From JACKAQ01 sp965227145 (GTDB taxonomy: Bacteria > Calditrichota > Calditrichia > RBG-13-44-9 > J075), in NCBI GenBank assembly GCA_965227145.1, contig OZ245730.1, positions 3,348,001 to 3,412,000 on the forward strand: a stretch of DNA of 64,000 nt, written 5' to 3'. The notes below the pieces were generated by a model. The model was given only the letters and a program-made list of their open reading frames with translations, was not told the origin of the DNA and searched no databases. A program made the position numbers and the translations under genes. Below are positions 18,134 through 26,752 of this stretch, one piece after another. Each line of letters opens with the position of its first letter. The first letter of the stretch is position 1.

Positions 18134-18589
18134 ATGGGAATATTGGCAATGATTTTTTTTAAAAACAACCGCAAAAATGCACTGTTAAAATTACTAATAT
18201 CGGGCATTTGGGTATTGACCTTTACAATAACTTTATCCTGCAGCGATGATGGCGATACCACCGGACCGGATGAAAGCCGTTTTCCTGCAGAAGATTTGAG
18301 TTATTCCCTGCACATTCAGCCGATATTTTCACAAAATTGTTCGTTTTCACCCTGTCACGATTCCGGCACGCGCGCCGGTGGGCTGGATTTACAGAGTGAA
18401 CCGCTAAATTTTTTAAGCAACTCAGGATTAGTGGTTTTGCCATTTTCACGGACCCAAAGCTTGTTGTATGAATTGCTCTTTCAAAGCACTCAAAATATTT
18501 CCCGCATGCCGCCCAGCAGCGCACGCCTGGCTGATGATGAAATCGAAGCCATCGGTCAATGGATTGACGAAGGTGCATTACCCAATTAA
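18134..18589 (+). CDS. Small lipoprotein with a cytochrome-like C-x4-CH motif
   Basis: A 151-residue protein with a basic N-terminus, one hydrophobic segment and a lipobox-like 'ITLSC', suggesting a lipid-anchored envelope protein. The mature part has 'HIQPIFSQNCSFSPCHDSG', an expanded C-x4-C-H haem-attachment-like motif, and a later 'RMPP' followed by 'IGQWIDEGA', the usual end of cytochrome-c-like PSCyt1 domains with a Met ligand. It probably binds haem c or is a degenerate relative; haem attachment to C-x4-CH is uncommon and not proven. Alternative start: ATG at 18149. It lies 90 bases before hisS. Confidence 0.62.
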   Translation: MGILAMIFFKNNRKNALLKLLISGIWVLTFTITLSCSDDGDTTGPDESRFPAEDLSYSLHIQPIFSQNCSFSPCHDSGTRAGGLDLQSEPLNFLSNSGLVVLPFSRTQSLLYELLFQSTQNISRMPPSSARLADDEIEAIGQWIDEGALPN

Positions 18590-18681
18590 TCGCCAAAGTT
18601 CCGATTTCATTATTTTTATTCATCAAGATTCCGATTATTTACTTTCTGCTAAACAATGATAATACTGAGGCTACAATTAAA

Positions 18682-20013
18682 ATGAGCAAAATAAAACCGC
18701 GCATTTACAAAGGAACCCGCGATTTTTTACCCGAACAAATGGTGCGCAGAAATTACGTTATTAACATCATCAAATCGGTTTTCGAAAAGTTTGGATTTGA
18801 ACCACTGGAAACCCCAACCATCGAAATGTGGGAAACACTTTCCGGCAAATATGGTGAAGAAGGTGACCGGTTAACCTACCGTTTTACCGATCGCGGCGAT
18901 CGCGAGGTTGGTTTGCGATACGACCTCACTGTGCCGCTTTCCCGGGTTGTAGCTATGTATCCGCAATTGCCGAAGCCATTCAAACGCTACCAAATCCAAC
19001 CCGTTTGGCGGGCGGACAAACCCCAAAAAGGGCGTTTCCGGGAATTTTATCAATGCGATATCGACACCATCGGCAGCGAATCCGTTTTGGCGGATGCCGA
19101 ATTGCTCGCTGTCACCTCGGAAATCCTGACCCGTCTCAACTTTTCTGCATTCAAAATACGGATCAACAGCCGCAAAGTGCTCACCGGAATTGTGGAAGCT
19201 GCCGGCGTAAACCCGGAATTGGCACCCGAAATCTTCCGCGCCATCGATAAACTGGATAAAATCGGACATGATGGCGTTGAGAACTTACTGAAAGATTTAG
19301 CGATCGGAGATGACGCAGTTCAAAAAATATTGAATATTTTGAATATTTCCGGAGAAAATGCAGATCGGCTGGAAAAAGCGCGCACCGGACTTGCAAATAG
19401 CGACATCGGAATCGAAGGCGTTGCGGAAATTGAAAAACTGATCGACTTGCTTCGCAGTTTTGGCATCCCCCGGAACAATTATTTGTTCGATCCCTGTTTG
19501 GCTCGCGGGCTCGATTATTACACCGGTCCCATTTTCGAAACCATTGTTGAAGAGCCGCGAATCGGCAGCATCACCGGCGGCGGACGGTACGATAATCTAA
19601 TTGGCATGTTCGGCGGAAACGGCTTCCCGGCAACCGGCAGCTCGATTGGTCTGGAACGTATCGTTACTGTAATGGAAGAACTGAACATGTTTCCGGATTG
19701 GCTGGGAACAACCACCGAAGTGCTGGTAACCGTTTTCGCAGAAGAATTTCTCCCCTACTCCATCCATATTACCAACTTGCTGCGCGACTCGGGAATCAAC
19801 ACCGATTTATATTCCGGAAGCGCAAAACTTCGCGGGCAATTTGGGCTTGCAAATGATAAAGGCATTCATTTTGTCGTTATCGCCGGACCGGATGAGCAGG
19901 AAAAACAAACCGTAAATATCAAAGATATGATCAACGGGAAACAGGAATCGTTGCCCTTAAGCGGATTATCCGCATATTTAAAACAACACCTTTCTGTCAA
20001 CAAAAAGCAATGA
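18682..20013 (+). CDS. hisS: Histidine--tRNA ligase
   Basis: A 443-residue class II aminoacyl-tRNA synthetase that charges tRNA-His. Visible signatures are 'YKGTRDFLPEQ' at the N-terminus, motif 2 ('QPVWRADKPQKGRFREFYQ'), the histidine-specific 'LARGLDYYTGPIFE', and motif 3 ('GGRYDNLIGMFGG', then 'GSSIGLERI'). The C-terminal ~95 residues are the anticodon-binding domain ('VLVTVFAEEFLPYSIHI'). Length and motif order are normal. It is a stand-alone housekeeping gene between the lipoprotein and the OmpA-like protein. Confidence 0.97.
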   Translation: MSKIKPRIYKGTRDFLPEQMVRRNYVINIIKSVFEKFGFEPLETPTIEMWETLSGKYGEEGDRLTYRFTDRGDREVGLRYDLTVPLSRVVAMYPQLPKPFKRYQIQPVWRADKPQKGRFREFYQCDIDTIGSESVLADAELLAVTSEILTRLNFSAFKIRINSRKVLTGIVEAAGVNPELAPEIFRAIDKLDKIGHDGVENLLKDLAIGDDAVQKILNILNISGENADRLEKARTGLANSDIGIEGVAEIEKLIDLLRSFGIPRNNYLFDPCLARGLDYYTGPIFETIVEEPRIGSITGGGRYDNLIGMFGGNGFPATGSSIGLERIVTVMEELNMFPDWLGTTTEVLVTVFAEEFLPYSIHITNLLRDSGINTDLYSGSAKLRGQFGLANDKGIHFVVIAGPDEQEKQTVNIKDMINGKQESLPLSGLSAYLKQHLSVNKKQ

Positions 20014-20144
20014 TTTTCCGTATTGTTTCTGCATATTTTTTCAGTTTTTACGGATATTTTTGGGATATTGGACATTAGCACTTTGAAACATTGGCAAAGA
20101 TTTTTAAATTAATCCTTGCCGATTAACGAATTCGGAAAATCAAT

Positions 20145-21530
20145 ATGAAAATGAGAATATGGAGATTTATTCTCCCAATTCTATGCTTGATACACTTTTC
20201 ACTTCTGGCGGATAGCTCCGCTTCGCTGGTTCAACTGGAACGTTTAATTGCTACGCTGAAAATACATCTCGGTGATGTGTTGTATCCCGATTTGTATTCC
20301 CGATTTCAGAATGAACTGGAACGATTGCGGGAAGCGAACACCGCTTCATCCGATCCGACCCAAATTGACGCGCTCACGAACGATCTCCAACAGTGGACAG
20401 AAATAGCTGCCCAAACCCAAAAAGCATTATCTGATGTGCTGGAAGCGCGGGAACGCGCCATCAATATCGGTGCGGAAAATTTATCGACCAACACTTTCCA
20501 AAATGCGGAAAAATCGCTGCAAAGCGCCGCAGAAAATCTGCAAAATCAACGCAACACCCGTTCTGCACAAAAAGCCCGCGATCTCTATCAACAGGCTGAG
20601 CAGGAAGCGATTCGCGATAAATTACTCGGCGAAGTGCGCATCCTTCTCCACGAAAGCGCCGAACTTGGCGCGGAAACGCTGGCACCAAACCAGTTCCAAA
20701 AAACACAGCAGTTGCTTCGCGATGTGGAAAATTTGCTGTCCCGCAAAAATCCGCCATTTATGGCACTTACCCAAAAAAGCCAGCAATTGATCGAAAATGC
20801 CCGCCAGCTGTTATTTTTGGTGCATCAACTAAAACCGTTGCAACATTCCAATATCGCACAAGAAACCTTTCTGACCGATTTGCAAAACGAGTTCCGCATT
20901 TTGGCAAAAGACCTGTTTACAACCATTCAATTTGATGAAGATTTGTCAGCAGTGTTCAAAGATTTGCGGGCTGCAATAGCCAATGTGCAGCAACAAAATC
21001 AGGATTTGATTCAACGAAATGCCGAATTAATCGAAGAAAATCGTATCTTAACCCGCGAACTTGCGGCACATCTCACCGCGTCAGCGCGGCAGGAATTGCT
21101 GCAGGGAAAGGTGGAACGGATGCTCGCGCGGTTTCCCGGAAAAATTGAGCAGCAAAACGGTTTTCTGTCGCTAAAACTGGATTCTGTAAAATTTAATCCG
21201 AATTCATATGATTTGTCGCCGCAAAGCCTGGGCAGCTTAAATGACGCAGTTCTGTTGCTTAACGAATTTTCCGAATCGCCGGTGATTGTCCGGTACGTGC
21301 AAGTTTCTTCGGAAAACCTGATTCAGGATCAGCAATTGGCAAACTGGCGGGCAGAAACGATTTGTGAATATTTGCATCGGATGGACGTTTATTCATCGCG
21401 GAATTATCAACCGTTAGGCTTGATTTACAAACCCGACAGCAATGGCGAGACAACTGAAAAACTGGAAATTTTGATCGACCTGCAACATTATTACAGCATC
21501 AGCACTTCCGAACTGGAAAAAGTGGAGTAG
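20145..21530 (+). CDS. Secreted coiled-coil protein with degenerate OmpA-like C-terminus
   Basis: A 461-residue protein with a signal peptide (residues 1-25) and long Gln/Glu/Ala-rich helical segments from about 30 to 330. Two repeats of the form 'A-x-x-F-Q-x-A/T-x-x-L' (around 'NTFQNAEKSLQSA' and 'NQFQKTQQLLRDV') resemble DUF4398-type repeats. The C-terminal 'LDSVKFNPNSYDLSPQSL' and the following alpha/beta stretch resemble an OmpA peptidoglycan-binding domain. However, the usual D-x10-R peptidoglycan contact motif is not obvious. It is probably a periplasmic scaffold; the function is unknown. It converges on argD with 16 bases between. Confidence 0.6.
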   Translation: MKMRIWRFILPILCLIHFSLLADSSASLVQLERLIATLKIHLGDVLYPDLYSRFQNELERLREANTASSDPTQIDALTNDLQQWTEIAAQTQKALSDVLEARERAINIGAENLSTNTFQNAEKSLQSAAENLQNQRNTRSAQKARDLYQQAEQEAIRDKLLGEVRILLHESAELGAETLAPNQFQKTQQLLRDVENLLSRKNPPFMALTQKSQQLIENARQLLFLVHQLKPLQHSNIAQETFLTDLQNEFRILAKDLFTTIQFDEDLSAVFKDLRAAIANVQQQNQDLIQRNAELIEENRILTRELAAHLTASARQELLQGKVERMLARFPGKIEQQNGFLSLKLDSVKFNPNSYDLSPQSLGSLNDAVLLLNEFSESPVIVRYVQVSSENLIQDQQLANWRAETICEYLHRMDVYSSRNYQPLGLIYKPDSNGETTEKLEILIDLQHYYSISTSELEKVE

Positions 21531-21546
21531 CCCCACTTTCACCGCA

Positions 21547-22680
21547 TCACAACTGCCGAATCCGTTGCTCAAATTTCTCTAAAAAATATTCTGCATGCGT
21601 TGATTTCAGCGTTAACGGCGGCAACAGTCGAATGGTATTTTTGCCGGAAACACCGGTGAAAATACGCTCCTCAAACAGCAGCGCTTTGCGCAAATCTGCG
21701 CAGGGTTTTTCCAATTCCACGCCAATCATCAATCCGCGACCGCGAACTTCGCGAACGTTACCTGACATATTTTTTAGCGATTTCAACAAAAATTCACCGG
21801 TTTTTTGGGCATTTTCGATCAAATGTTCGGATTCGATAACCTCCAAAACGGCGAGTCCGGCGGCACATGCGAGATGATTTCCGCCAAAAGTTGTGCCCAG
21901 CATCCCGTGCCACGCCTCAAATTTTGGATGAATTAACACGCCGCCAATCGGGAAACCGTTGCCCATTCCCTTTGCCACGGTGATCAAATCCGGTTGAATT
22001 TCTGCGAATTGATGGGCGAAAAATTTCCCGCTGCGACCGTATCCGGATTGCACTTCGTCGAGAATCAGCAGTGCGCCGGTTTCGTCGCAGCATCGGCGAA
22101 TGTTCTGCAAAAAATCATTTTCCGCAACCTGAACGCCACCGACGCCTTGAATTCCTTCAACGATAACTGCTGCAATATCATTACTTTGCAACGCATTTTG
22201 AACCGCATCGGCATCATTCAGTTTCAGAAAATGCACATTTTCCGTTTCGTTAAATGGTGCACGGATTTTGGGATTATCCGTCACCGCAACCGCGGCAGCC
22301 GTCCGCCCGTGAAATGCACCGCCGAACGCTACTACTCTCTTTCGGCCGTTGAAAAAAGATGCCAGCTTTAGGGCATTTTCAATCGATTCCGCACCGGAAT
22401 TGGTCAAAAACAAGTTGTATTCCGGATAGCCGGACAATTCGCCAAGCTTCGCCGCCAACGCATCCTGAATCGGCATGTTTACCGAATTGGAATAAAAACC
22501 GAGTTGGTTGAGTTGTTCCGAAATTCGCTTTACATAATCCGGGTGCGAATGCCCGATTGAGATCACCGCATGCCCGCCATATAAATCGAGATAGCGATTC
22601 CCGGCATCATCCCAAACGAAAACGTCCTCGCCGCGAACCGGCGCAATATCGTGACGTGGGTAAACATCAAATAATTTCAT
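21547..22680 (-). CDS. argD: Acetylornithine aminotransferase ArgD
   Basis: A 377-residue class III PLP aminotransferase that converts N-acetylglutamate semialdehyde to N-acetylornithine using glutamate. Signatures are 'YLDLYGGHAVISIGHSHP', the PLP-lysine segment 'ITVAKGMGNGFPIGG' and 'TTFGGNHLACAAGLAVLE'. Its position directly after argC (36-base gap) supports the arginine role over other omega-aminotransferases. Length is slightly short for the family (about 390) but no motif is missing. Confidence 0.92.
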   Translation of the reverse strand: MKLFDVYPRHDIAPVRGEDVFVWDDAGNRYLDLYGGHAVISIGHSHPDYVKRISEQLNQLGFYSNSVNMPIQDALAAKLGELSGYPEYNLFLTNSGAESIENALKLASFFNGRKRVVAFGGAFHGRTAAAVAVTDNPKIRAPFNETENVHFLKLNDADAVQNALQSNDIAAVIVEGIQGVGGVQVAENDFLQNIRRCCDETGALLILDEVQSGYGRSGKFFAHQFAEIQPDLITVAKGMGNGFPIGGVLIHPKFEAWHGMLGTTFGGNHLACAAGLAVLEVIESEHLIENAQKTGEFLLKSLKNMSGNVREVRGRGLMIGVELEKPCADLRKALLFEERIFTGVSGKNTIRLLPPLTLKSTHAEYFLEKFEQRIRQL

Positions 22681-22716
22681 TGTTGATCCGATGGATAAAT
22701 GGAAATGTTGGACTTA

Positions 22717-23694
22717 TCAGAATGCGACCGGTTTCAGCTTTAGTCCGGCGGTTTCCGGCAACCCGAACATCAGGTTCATATTTTGCACCGCTTGCCCGGA
22801 TGCGCCTTTCACCAAATTATCGATGATGCTGATGATCAGCAATTGATCGCCATGTTTTTCCGTGTGCAAAATGGCGTTGTTGGTGTTCACCACCTGTTTC
22901 AAATCCGGGTTGATTTCGGACATTCGCACAAACGGGTGTTCGCTGTAATAATTCGCAAATAATTCCGCAGCTTCGTTCGATGCCAGATGAGAAGTGAGAT
23001 GAACGGACGCCAAAATGCCCCGGGTAAATCCGCCGCGAAACGGGATAAAATGAATGGCAGCAACCCAACCGCTTTGCAACTGTTGCAGGCTTCGTCGGAT
23101 TTCTGTTAAGTGCTGATGTTGAAAGGCTTTATAAACAGAAATATTGTTGTTCCGCCATGTAAAATGAGTGGTTTCCGACAACGATTGTCCAGCGCCGGTG
23201 GAGCCGGTAATCGCGCTGACGTGAACCGCTTCCGGCAACTTGCCCGCTTTGGCAAGCGGCAACAGCGCCAATTGAATTGCCGTGGCAAAACATCCCGGAT
23301 TGGCAATTTTTTGCGCCGCCCGGATTCGCTCCCGCTGCAACTCCGGCAGTCCGTAAACAAAACCGTCGGTTTCCGGTCGAAAATCCTGGCTAAGGTCAAT
23401 AATTTTAATATGTTCTGCAATGGTATTTTTCGCCAGAAATTCGGCGGCTTTTCCGTGACCGACGCATAAAAACAGCACGTCAATGGCATCGTTTAGCGTG
23501 TCGGTGAACCGCAAATCGGTTTCACCAAACAAATCAGTGTGAACATCCGACAGCGCGTTTCCGGCGTTGCTGCTGCTGTGCACAAATGCAACTTCCGCAT
23601 TTGGGTGATTTAACAAAATGCGCAGCAATTCGCCACCGGTGTATCCGGCGCCGCCAACAATCCCGACCCGAATCGTTTTTTCAGAGATTTTCAT
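22717..23694 (-). CDS. argC: N-acetyl-gamma-glutamyl-phosphate reductase ArgC
   Basis: A 325-residue NADPH-dependent dehydrogenase that reduces acetylglutamyl phosphate to the semialdehyde, the third step of arginine synthesis. It has an N-terminal Rossmann motif 'GIVGGAGYTGGELLRIL', the catalytic cysteine in 'ANPGCFATAIQLALL', and 'IHFIPFRGGFTRGI' near the catalytic His region. The start overlaps the stop of the GNAT gene as ATGA. The kinase gene argB, which makes its substrate, is not in the window. Confidence 0.95.
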   Translation of the reverse strand: MKISEKTIRVGIVGGAGYTGGELLRILLNHPNAEVAFVHSSSNAGNALSDVHTDLFGETDLRFTDTLNDAIDVLFLCVGHGKAAEFLAKNTIAEHIKIIDLSQDFRPETDGFVYGLPELQRERIRAAQKIANPGCFATAIQLALLPLAKAGKLPEAVHVSAITGSTGAGQSLSETTHFTWRNNNISVYKAFQHQHLTEIRRSLQQLQSGWVAAIHFIPFRGGFTRGILASVHLTSHLASNEAAELFANYYSEHPFVRMSEINPDLKQVVNTNNAILHTEKHGDQLLIISIIDNLVKGASGQAVQNMNLMFGLPETAGLKLKPVAF

Positions 23695-24383
23695 AATTTT
23701 TTCATCGCCGGTTTTACGGTCAGTTTACCATTGGACAACCGCTGACGCCGCAGCGTTATCACACTGGTCAAAACCGCAACGAGTTTATTGCGCATCATTT
23801 TTTTCTGGAACGATTTCTTTTTTTCTTCGGGATCGAACATCAGCCCGGTACAGAGGCACATTTTGCGATCGTTGCGCATCAAAATGTCGTAATTGCGGCA
23901 GGATTGGCAACCGTCCCAAAACTCTTTGTCGGTCGTCAGTTCGGAAAAAGGCACCGGCGAAAAACCGAGCTCTGTGTTCATTTTCATCACTGCGTGGCTG
24001 GTTGTGATGGAAAAAATTCGCGCGTCGGGATATTTTTTCCGCGACAGCGCAAATGACGCATGTTTCAACCGTTTGCCGAGATTTGAGCCGCGAAATTCCG
24101 GCTGGACAATCAAGCCGGAGTTGGCAACATATTTATCATGCGTCCACGTTTCAATATAGGTAAATCCGGCAAGCTGCCCGCTCGGTTTGTGAAAAGCGAT
24201 GATCGCTTTGCCTTCCTGCATTTTTTTGGCGATATATTCTGCAGAGCGCCGGGCAATGCCAATACCGCGAGCGCGAGCGCTTTCCTCGAGCATTTCGGCG
24301 ATACGTTCTGCGTATTTTTTATGATGATCATTGGCGTTTTCAATCAAAAAATCTGATGCTGCAAACTGCTGTTCCGCTTTCAT
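23691..24383 (-). CDS. GNAT N-acetyltransferase, probable N-acetylglutamate synthase
   Basis: A 230-residue protein. Residues 20-165 are a GNAT domain with an acetyl-CoA-binding segment 'VQPEFRGSNLGKRLKHA' (Q/R-x-x-G-x-G/A type). The C-terminal part carries four Cys in 'CQSCRNYDILMRNDRKMCLC', possibly a metal-binding cap. Being the first gene of a GNAT-argC-argD operon, it most likely makes N-acetylglutamate, replacing a classical ArgA or ArgJ; this is an inference from context. GGGAG 7 bases upstream supports the start. A palindrome and -10-like element lie 78-108 bases upstream. Confidence 0.72.
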   Translation of the reverse strand: MKAEQQFAASDFLIENANDHHKKYAERIAEMLEESARARGIGIARRSAEYIAKKMQEGKAIIAFHKPSGQLAGFTYIETWTHDKYVANSGLIVQPEFRGSNLGKRLKHASFALSRKKYPDARIFSITTSHAVMKMNTELGFSPVPFSELTTDKEFWDGCQSCRNYDILMRNDRKMCLCTGLMFDPEEKKKSFQKKMMRNKLVAVLTSVITLRRQRLSNGKLTVKPAMKKL

Positions 24384-24756
24384 TGCGGTCTCCCAAGTTA
24401 AAATGTACAGGGAATTTAATTCTCTTTAAATTAATAAAATACAACCTTTTAAAGGATATAAATTATACATAGGAAGTTGACAAATTTGTCATGTCGCGCT
24501 TTTTAGACCCATTAGGGCCTACGCGGGAACAGGCGACGCGAAAGCGGGGAAAACGGGTTGAATGGTGTAATTTGGGCGGGGGAAACAAACAGATTGCGTG
24601 AAGCAGCGATTTGCCACATCCGGAAAATTTCAGAAAATAAATGTTGAAATAACCGATTCACACCAACTGCCTTTGTTTGTTTTTGAAGCAGCCAATATAT
24701 ATTGCCTGAAAAACAAAAACAAAACATTTTTCGTGATATTGAATATTTTCGCAACA
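24384..24756. other. Divergent/intergenic region upstream of the arginine operon
   Basis: 373 bases. The part next to the arginine operon is AT-rich and holds a candidate promoter with a 14-bp palindrome (24462-24491). The remainder (about 24495-24600) is unusually GC-rich on its own terms and includes a 36-codon forward frame (24491-24601) with no support beyond an ATG. No RNA gene or terminator is evident for the polysaccharide gene that ends at 24757. Confidence 0.5.
24462..24491 (-). promoter_or_regulatory. Candidate promoter/operator of the GNAT-argC-argD operon
   Basis: On the reverse strand a TATAAT (24467-24462) is preceded by a perfect 14-bp palindrome, TGACAAATTTGTCA (24478-24491), which would overlap a -35-like TGACAA with an 18-base spacer. 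The 5' untranslated region would be about 70 bases. A repressor site for arginine control is plausible, but the sequence does not match the textbook ArgR box. Confidence 0.4.
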
Positions 24757-26628
24757 TTAAAACAATAGTTTGCGCAACGGTTTTCCGGCAGATTTTCGCC
24801 AGCAGCGATCGATAAACGATTGCCCGCCAACGGGAATATCGCCGGTGAATGCAGGCGGCGCGCCGCGAAAATCGTACGAATCCCGGAAATCCGCTGGCTG
24901 GATGTCGTATTTTTGGCAATACTCAAAATCGATGACTGCGGCTAAACCATCATTTTTCCAAATCAGTGAATCCGGTTTGAAATCGAGATGGGCGTATCCG
25001 TTTTCGAATAAAAATGTCAGAAAATTTTTGATTGCGGCGACCTGTTTTTTCCGATAGAGAATTTGCGTTTCGCCATCGACGAATGAAGAAATCAGATAAT
25101 TTTTTCCGGTTTCCAGCAGATTCGGGACCGGTAGTTTTTCTGCGCCAAGATATTGTAAAAGCTCAACTTCACGAGTTAAAAACCTGCCTCGTCCGGATTT
25201 GAATGTTTTGCGAACAGCCGTTTCGCCGCGCCACTCGATCAGCTCAACTGTTGCGCGCCGGGAGTGCCGGCTGAGTTGACGAATCACCGTTTCGGGTGTT
25301 TGAAATTGGGCGATCATTTGGCAGATGTGTTGGCAAATTTCGTCATATTTTTCCGGAAATAGCATTTGCAAATATTCCCGGGCTTCGGCGTGATCGTCGC
25401 AGGCGTGCAAAAAATTGACTTGCTGCGCCGGCGGCAGTTGCGAATTTATCGCGTCTCGAAGGGTTTGTTTCACCCAAAATGTGTTGGGGTTGTTCAAAAA
25501 AGGGAGCTGTTGTTGCAATTTTCCGGGAGTTTTCGGCGGGGTTTGATCGAGCGCCACAAAACACCACACCGGACGACCACCGCAAACCGGATACGGTCCG
25601 CGATTCCAGTTGCCGCCGCGCAAACGGGTTGCGGCAATTTCCTGCTGATTTTCGGTGAGCGCCGCATCCAAAACAATTTCGAAACCCTGACGCTCAATTG
25701 TTTTGCGAACAAAATCGACGAGCGCATGTTTTTGCGCCCACTCGCGCACGAGAAAAACGGAAACCCGGGCATCGGTTTGCCGGTTATTTGTCCAAAATGC
25801 GGCATCAGATCGCGGATGTTTTTTCATCAGCCATGGGCTGTGGTTTTCGGCCAGTTTTCGCGCAAAATCCACTGCCGGTGCCCAGTTGTGTTGACGCAAG
25901 GTATCGTCCAAATCCGCCAGGTTTACCGGAACCGAAATTCCCACTGTTTTCCCGATTTTTTCCAATGCTGCCCGATAATCGTGATCGGGATTTCCGCCGG
26001 ATTCCGGGCCATTTGCGGCGACCGGGAATCCCGATTTTTCTGCTTTGTGATACGCTGCGTGAAAGCCCAAACTCAGCCAGTGCAACCGTGCATCCGGCGC
26101 AAAAACACCGTTTGGCAACAGCATCCGGTTTCGCAATAATTCGGCGGAAAGATGCGCCGGAAAATATGGCAGCGCGTTGCGAAATTGGGTTCCGCTGACA
26201 CCGCTAACACTATAAATATCAAATAGTTGCGAACTGTTTGTTCGATATGGCGAAAGCCATTTTTCCAGCTTCGGAATATCGTCGTCCTCGATCAGCAAAT
26301 CGATATCTTCACCCGGATGAACATCCGGCAGCGATTCGAACCAGCGCAACACGAGATAGCGGATTCCGTCCGCGTTCATCGCCGAAAAAAATTCCGCAAG
26401 TGAGATGCCCGGTTTCAAATACCGGCGCGGCTGATCGTGCGATCGCCAGCAGCGCATCGCCTGTTCCAAAAACCACGCTTTCAGCGATGAACCGTGTTGC
26501 AGATCCAGCCCGTTTGCCCGTCGCAGCGGCGAAAAATATATCGCTATTTTATCGCCAAAAACCCGGTTGAACACCCGGCGCAGCAGCCGTTTTGCGGCCG
26601 TCAAAAAATGATAGTGAAAGCGATTCAC
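24757..26628 (-). CDS. Three-domain protein: nucleotidyltransferase-like, NDPK-like and small-molecule-kinase-like
   Basis: A 623-residue soluble protein starting at GTG. Residues ~75-260 look like a nucleotidyltransferase-fold domain ('GEDIDLLIEDDD', 106-117, with D-x-D). Residues ~288-428 resemble nucleoside diphosphate kinase: 'GRPVWCFVALDQTPP' matches the SGPVVAMV strand region, 'VNFLHACDD' matches NVIHGSD with the catalytic His kept (H408), and 'REYLQMLFPE' matches the C-terminal helix; the NDPK Lys near the N-terminus is absent. Residues ~455-590 resemble an aminoglycoside/LPS-type kinase: Lys474, 'GYAHLDFKPDSLIW' as catalytic loop (D549) and 'VIDFEYC' as metal site. It faces a GT2/flippase pair, suggesting surface-polysaccharide modification. 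No precise function is claimed. Confidence 0.6.
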   Translation of the reverse strand: MNRFHYHFLTAAKRLLRRVFNRVFGDKIAIYFSPLRRANGLDLQHGSSLKAWFLEQAMRCWRSHDQPRRYLKPGISLAEFFSAMNADGIRYLVLRWFESLPDVHPGEDIDLLIEDDDIPKLEKWLSPYRTNSSQLFDIYSVSGVSGTQFRNALPYFPAHLSAELLRNRMLLPNGVFAPDARLHWLSLGFHAAYHKAEKSGFPVAANGPESGGNPDHDYRAALEKIGKTVGISVPVNLADLDDTLRQHNWAPAVDFARKLAENHSPWLMKKHPRSDAAFWTNNRQTDARVSVFLVREWAQKHALVDFVRKTIERQGFEIVLDAALTENQQEIAATRLRGGNWNRGPYPVCGGRPVWCFVALDQTPPKTPGKLQQQLPFLNNPNTFWVKQTLRDAINSQLPPAQQVNFLHACDDHAEAREYLQMLFPEKYDEICQHICQMIAQFQTPETVIRQLSRHSRRATVELIEWRGETAVRKTFKSGRGRFLTREVELLQYLGAEKLPVPNLLETGKNYLISSFVDGETQILYRKKQVAAIKNFLTFLFENGYAHLDFKPDSLIWKNDGLAAVIDFEYCQKYDIQPADFRDSYDFRGAPPAFTGDIPVGGQSFIDRCWRKSAGKPLRKLLF

Positions 26629-26752
26629 AGGCGATTTTCCGGTTGATCAAACATTCGGTAAATTTAAAATATTTTATGACCCATTTCGTGAAATGACGCA
26701 TAAGTTTCACTCTGAAAAATTGTAATATAGCAACGTCAAACAAAGAAAGCTT

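Noticed and set aside
24491..24601. A 36-codon forward frame just after the arg palindrome, with several Arg codons
   Set aside because: It points away from the arginine operon, so it cannot be its leader peptide. There is no ribosome-binding site and no gene in its direction.
25366..26139. A 257-codon forward frame opposite the NTase-NDPK-kinase fusion
   Set aside because: Its translation is Cys/Arg/His-rich with no fold signal, while the reverse strand reads as coherent domains.
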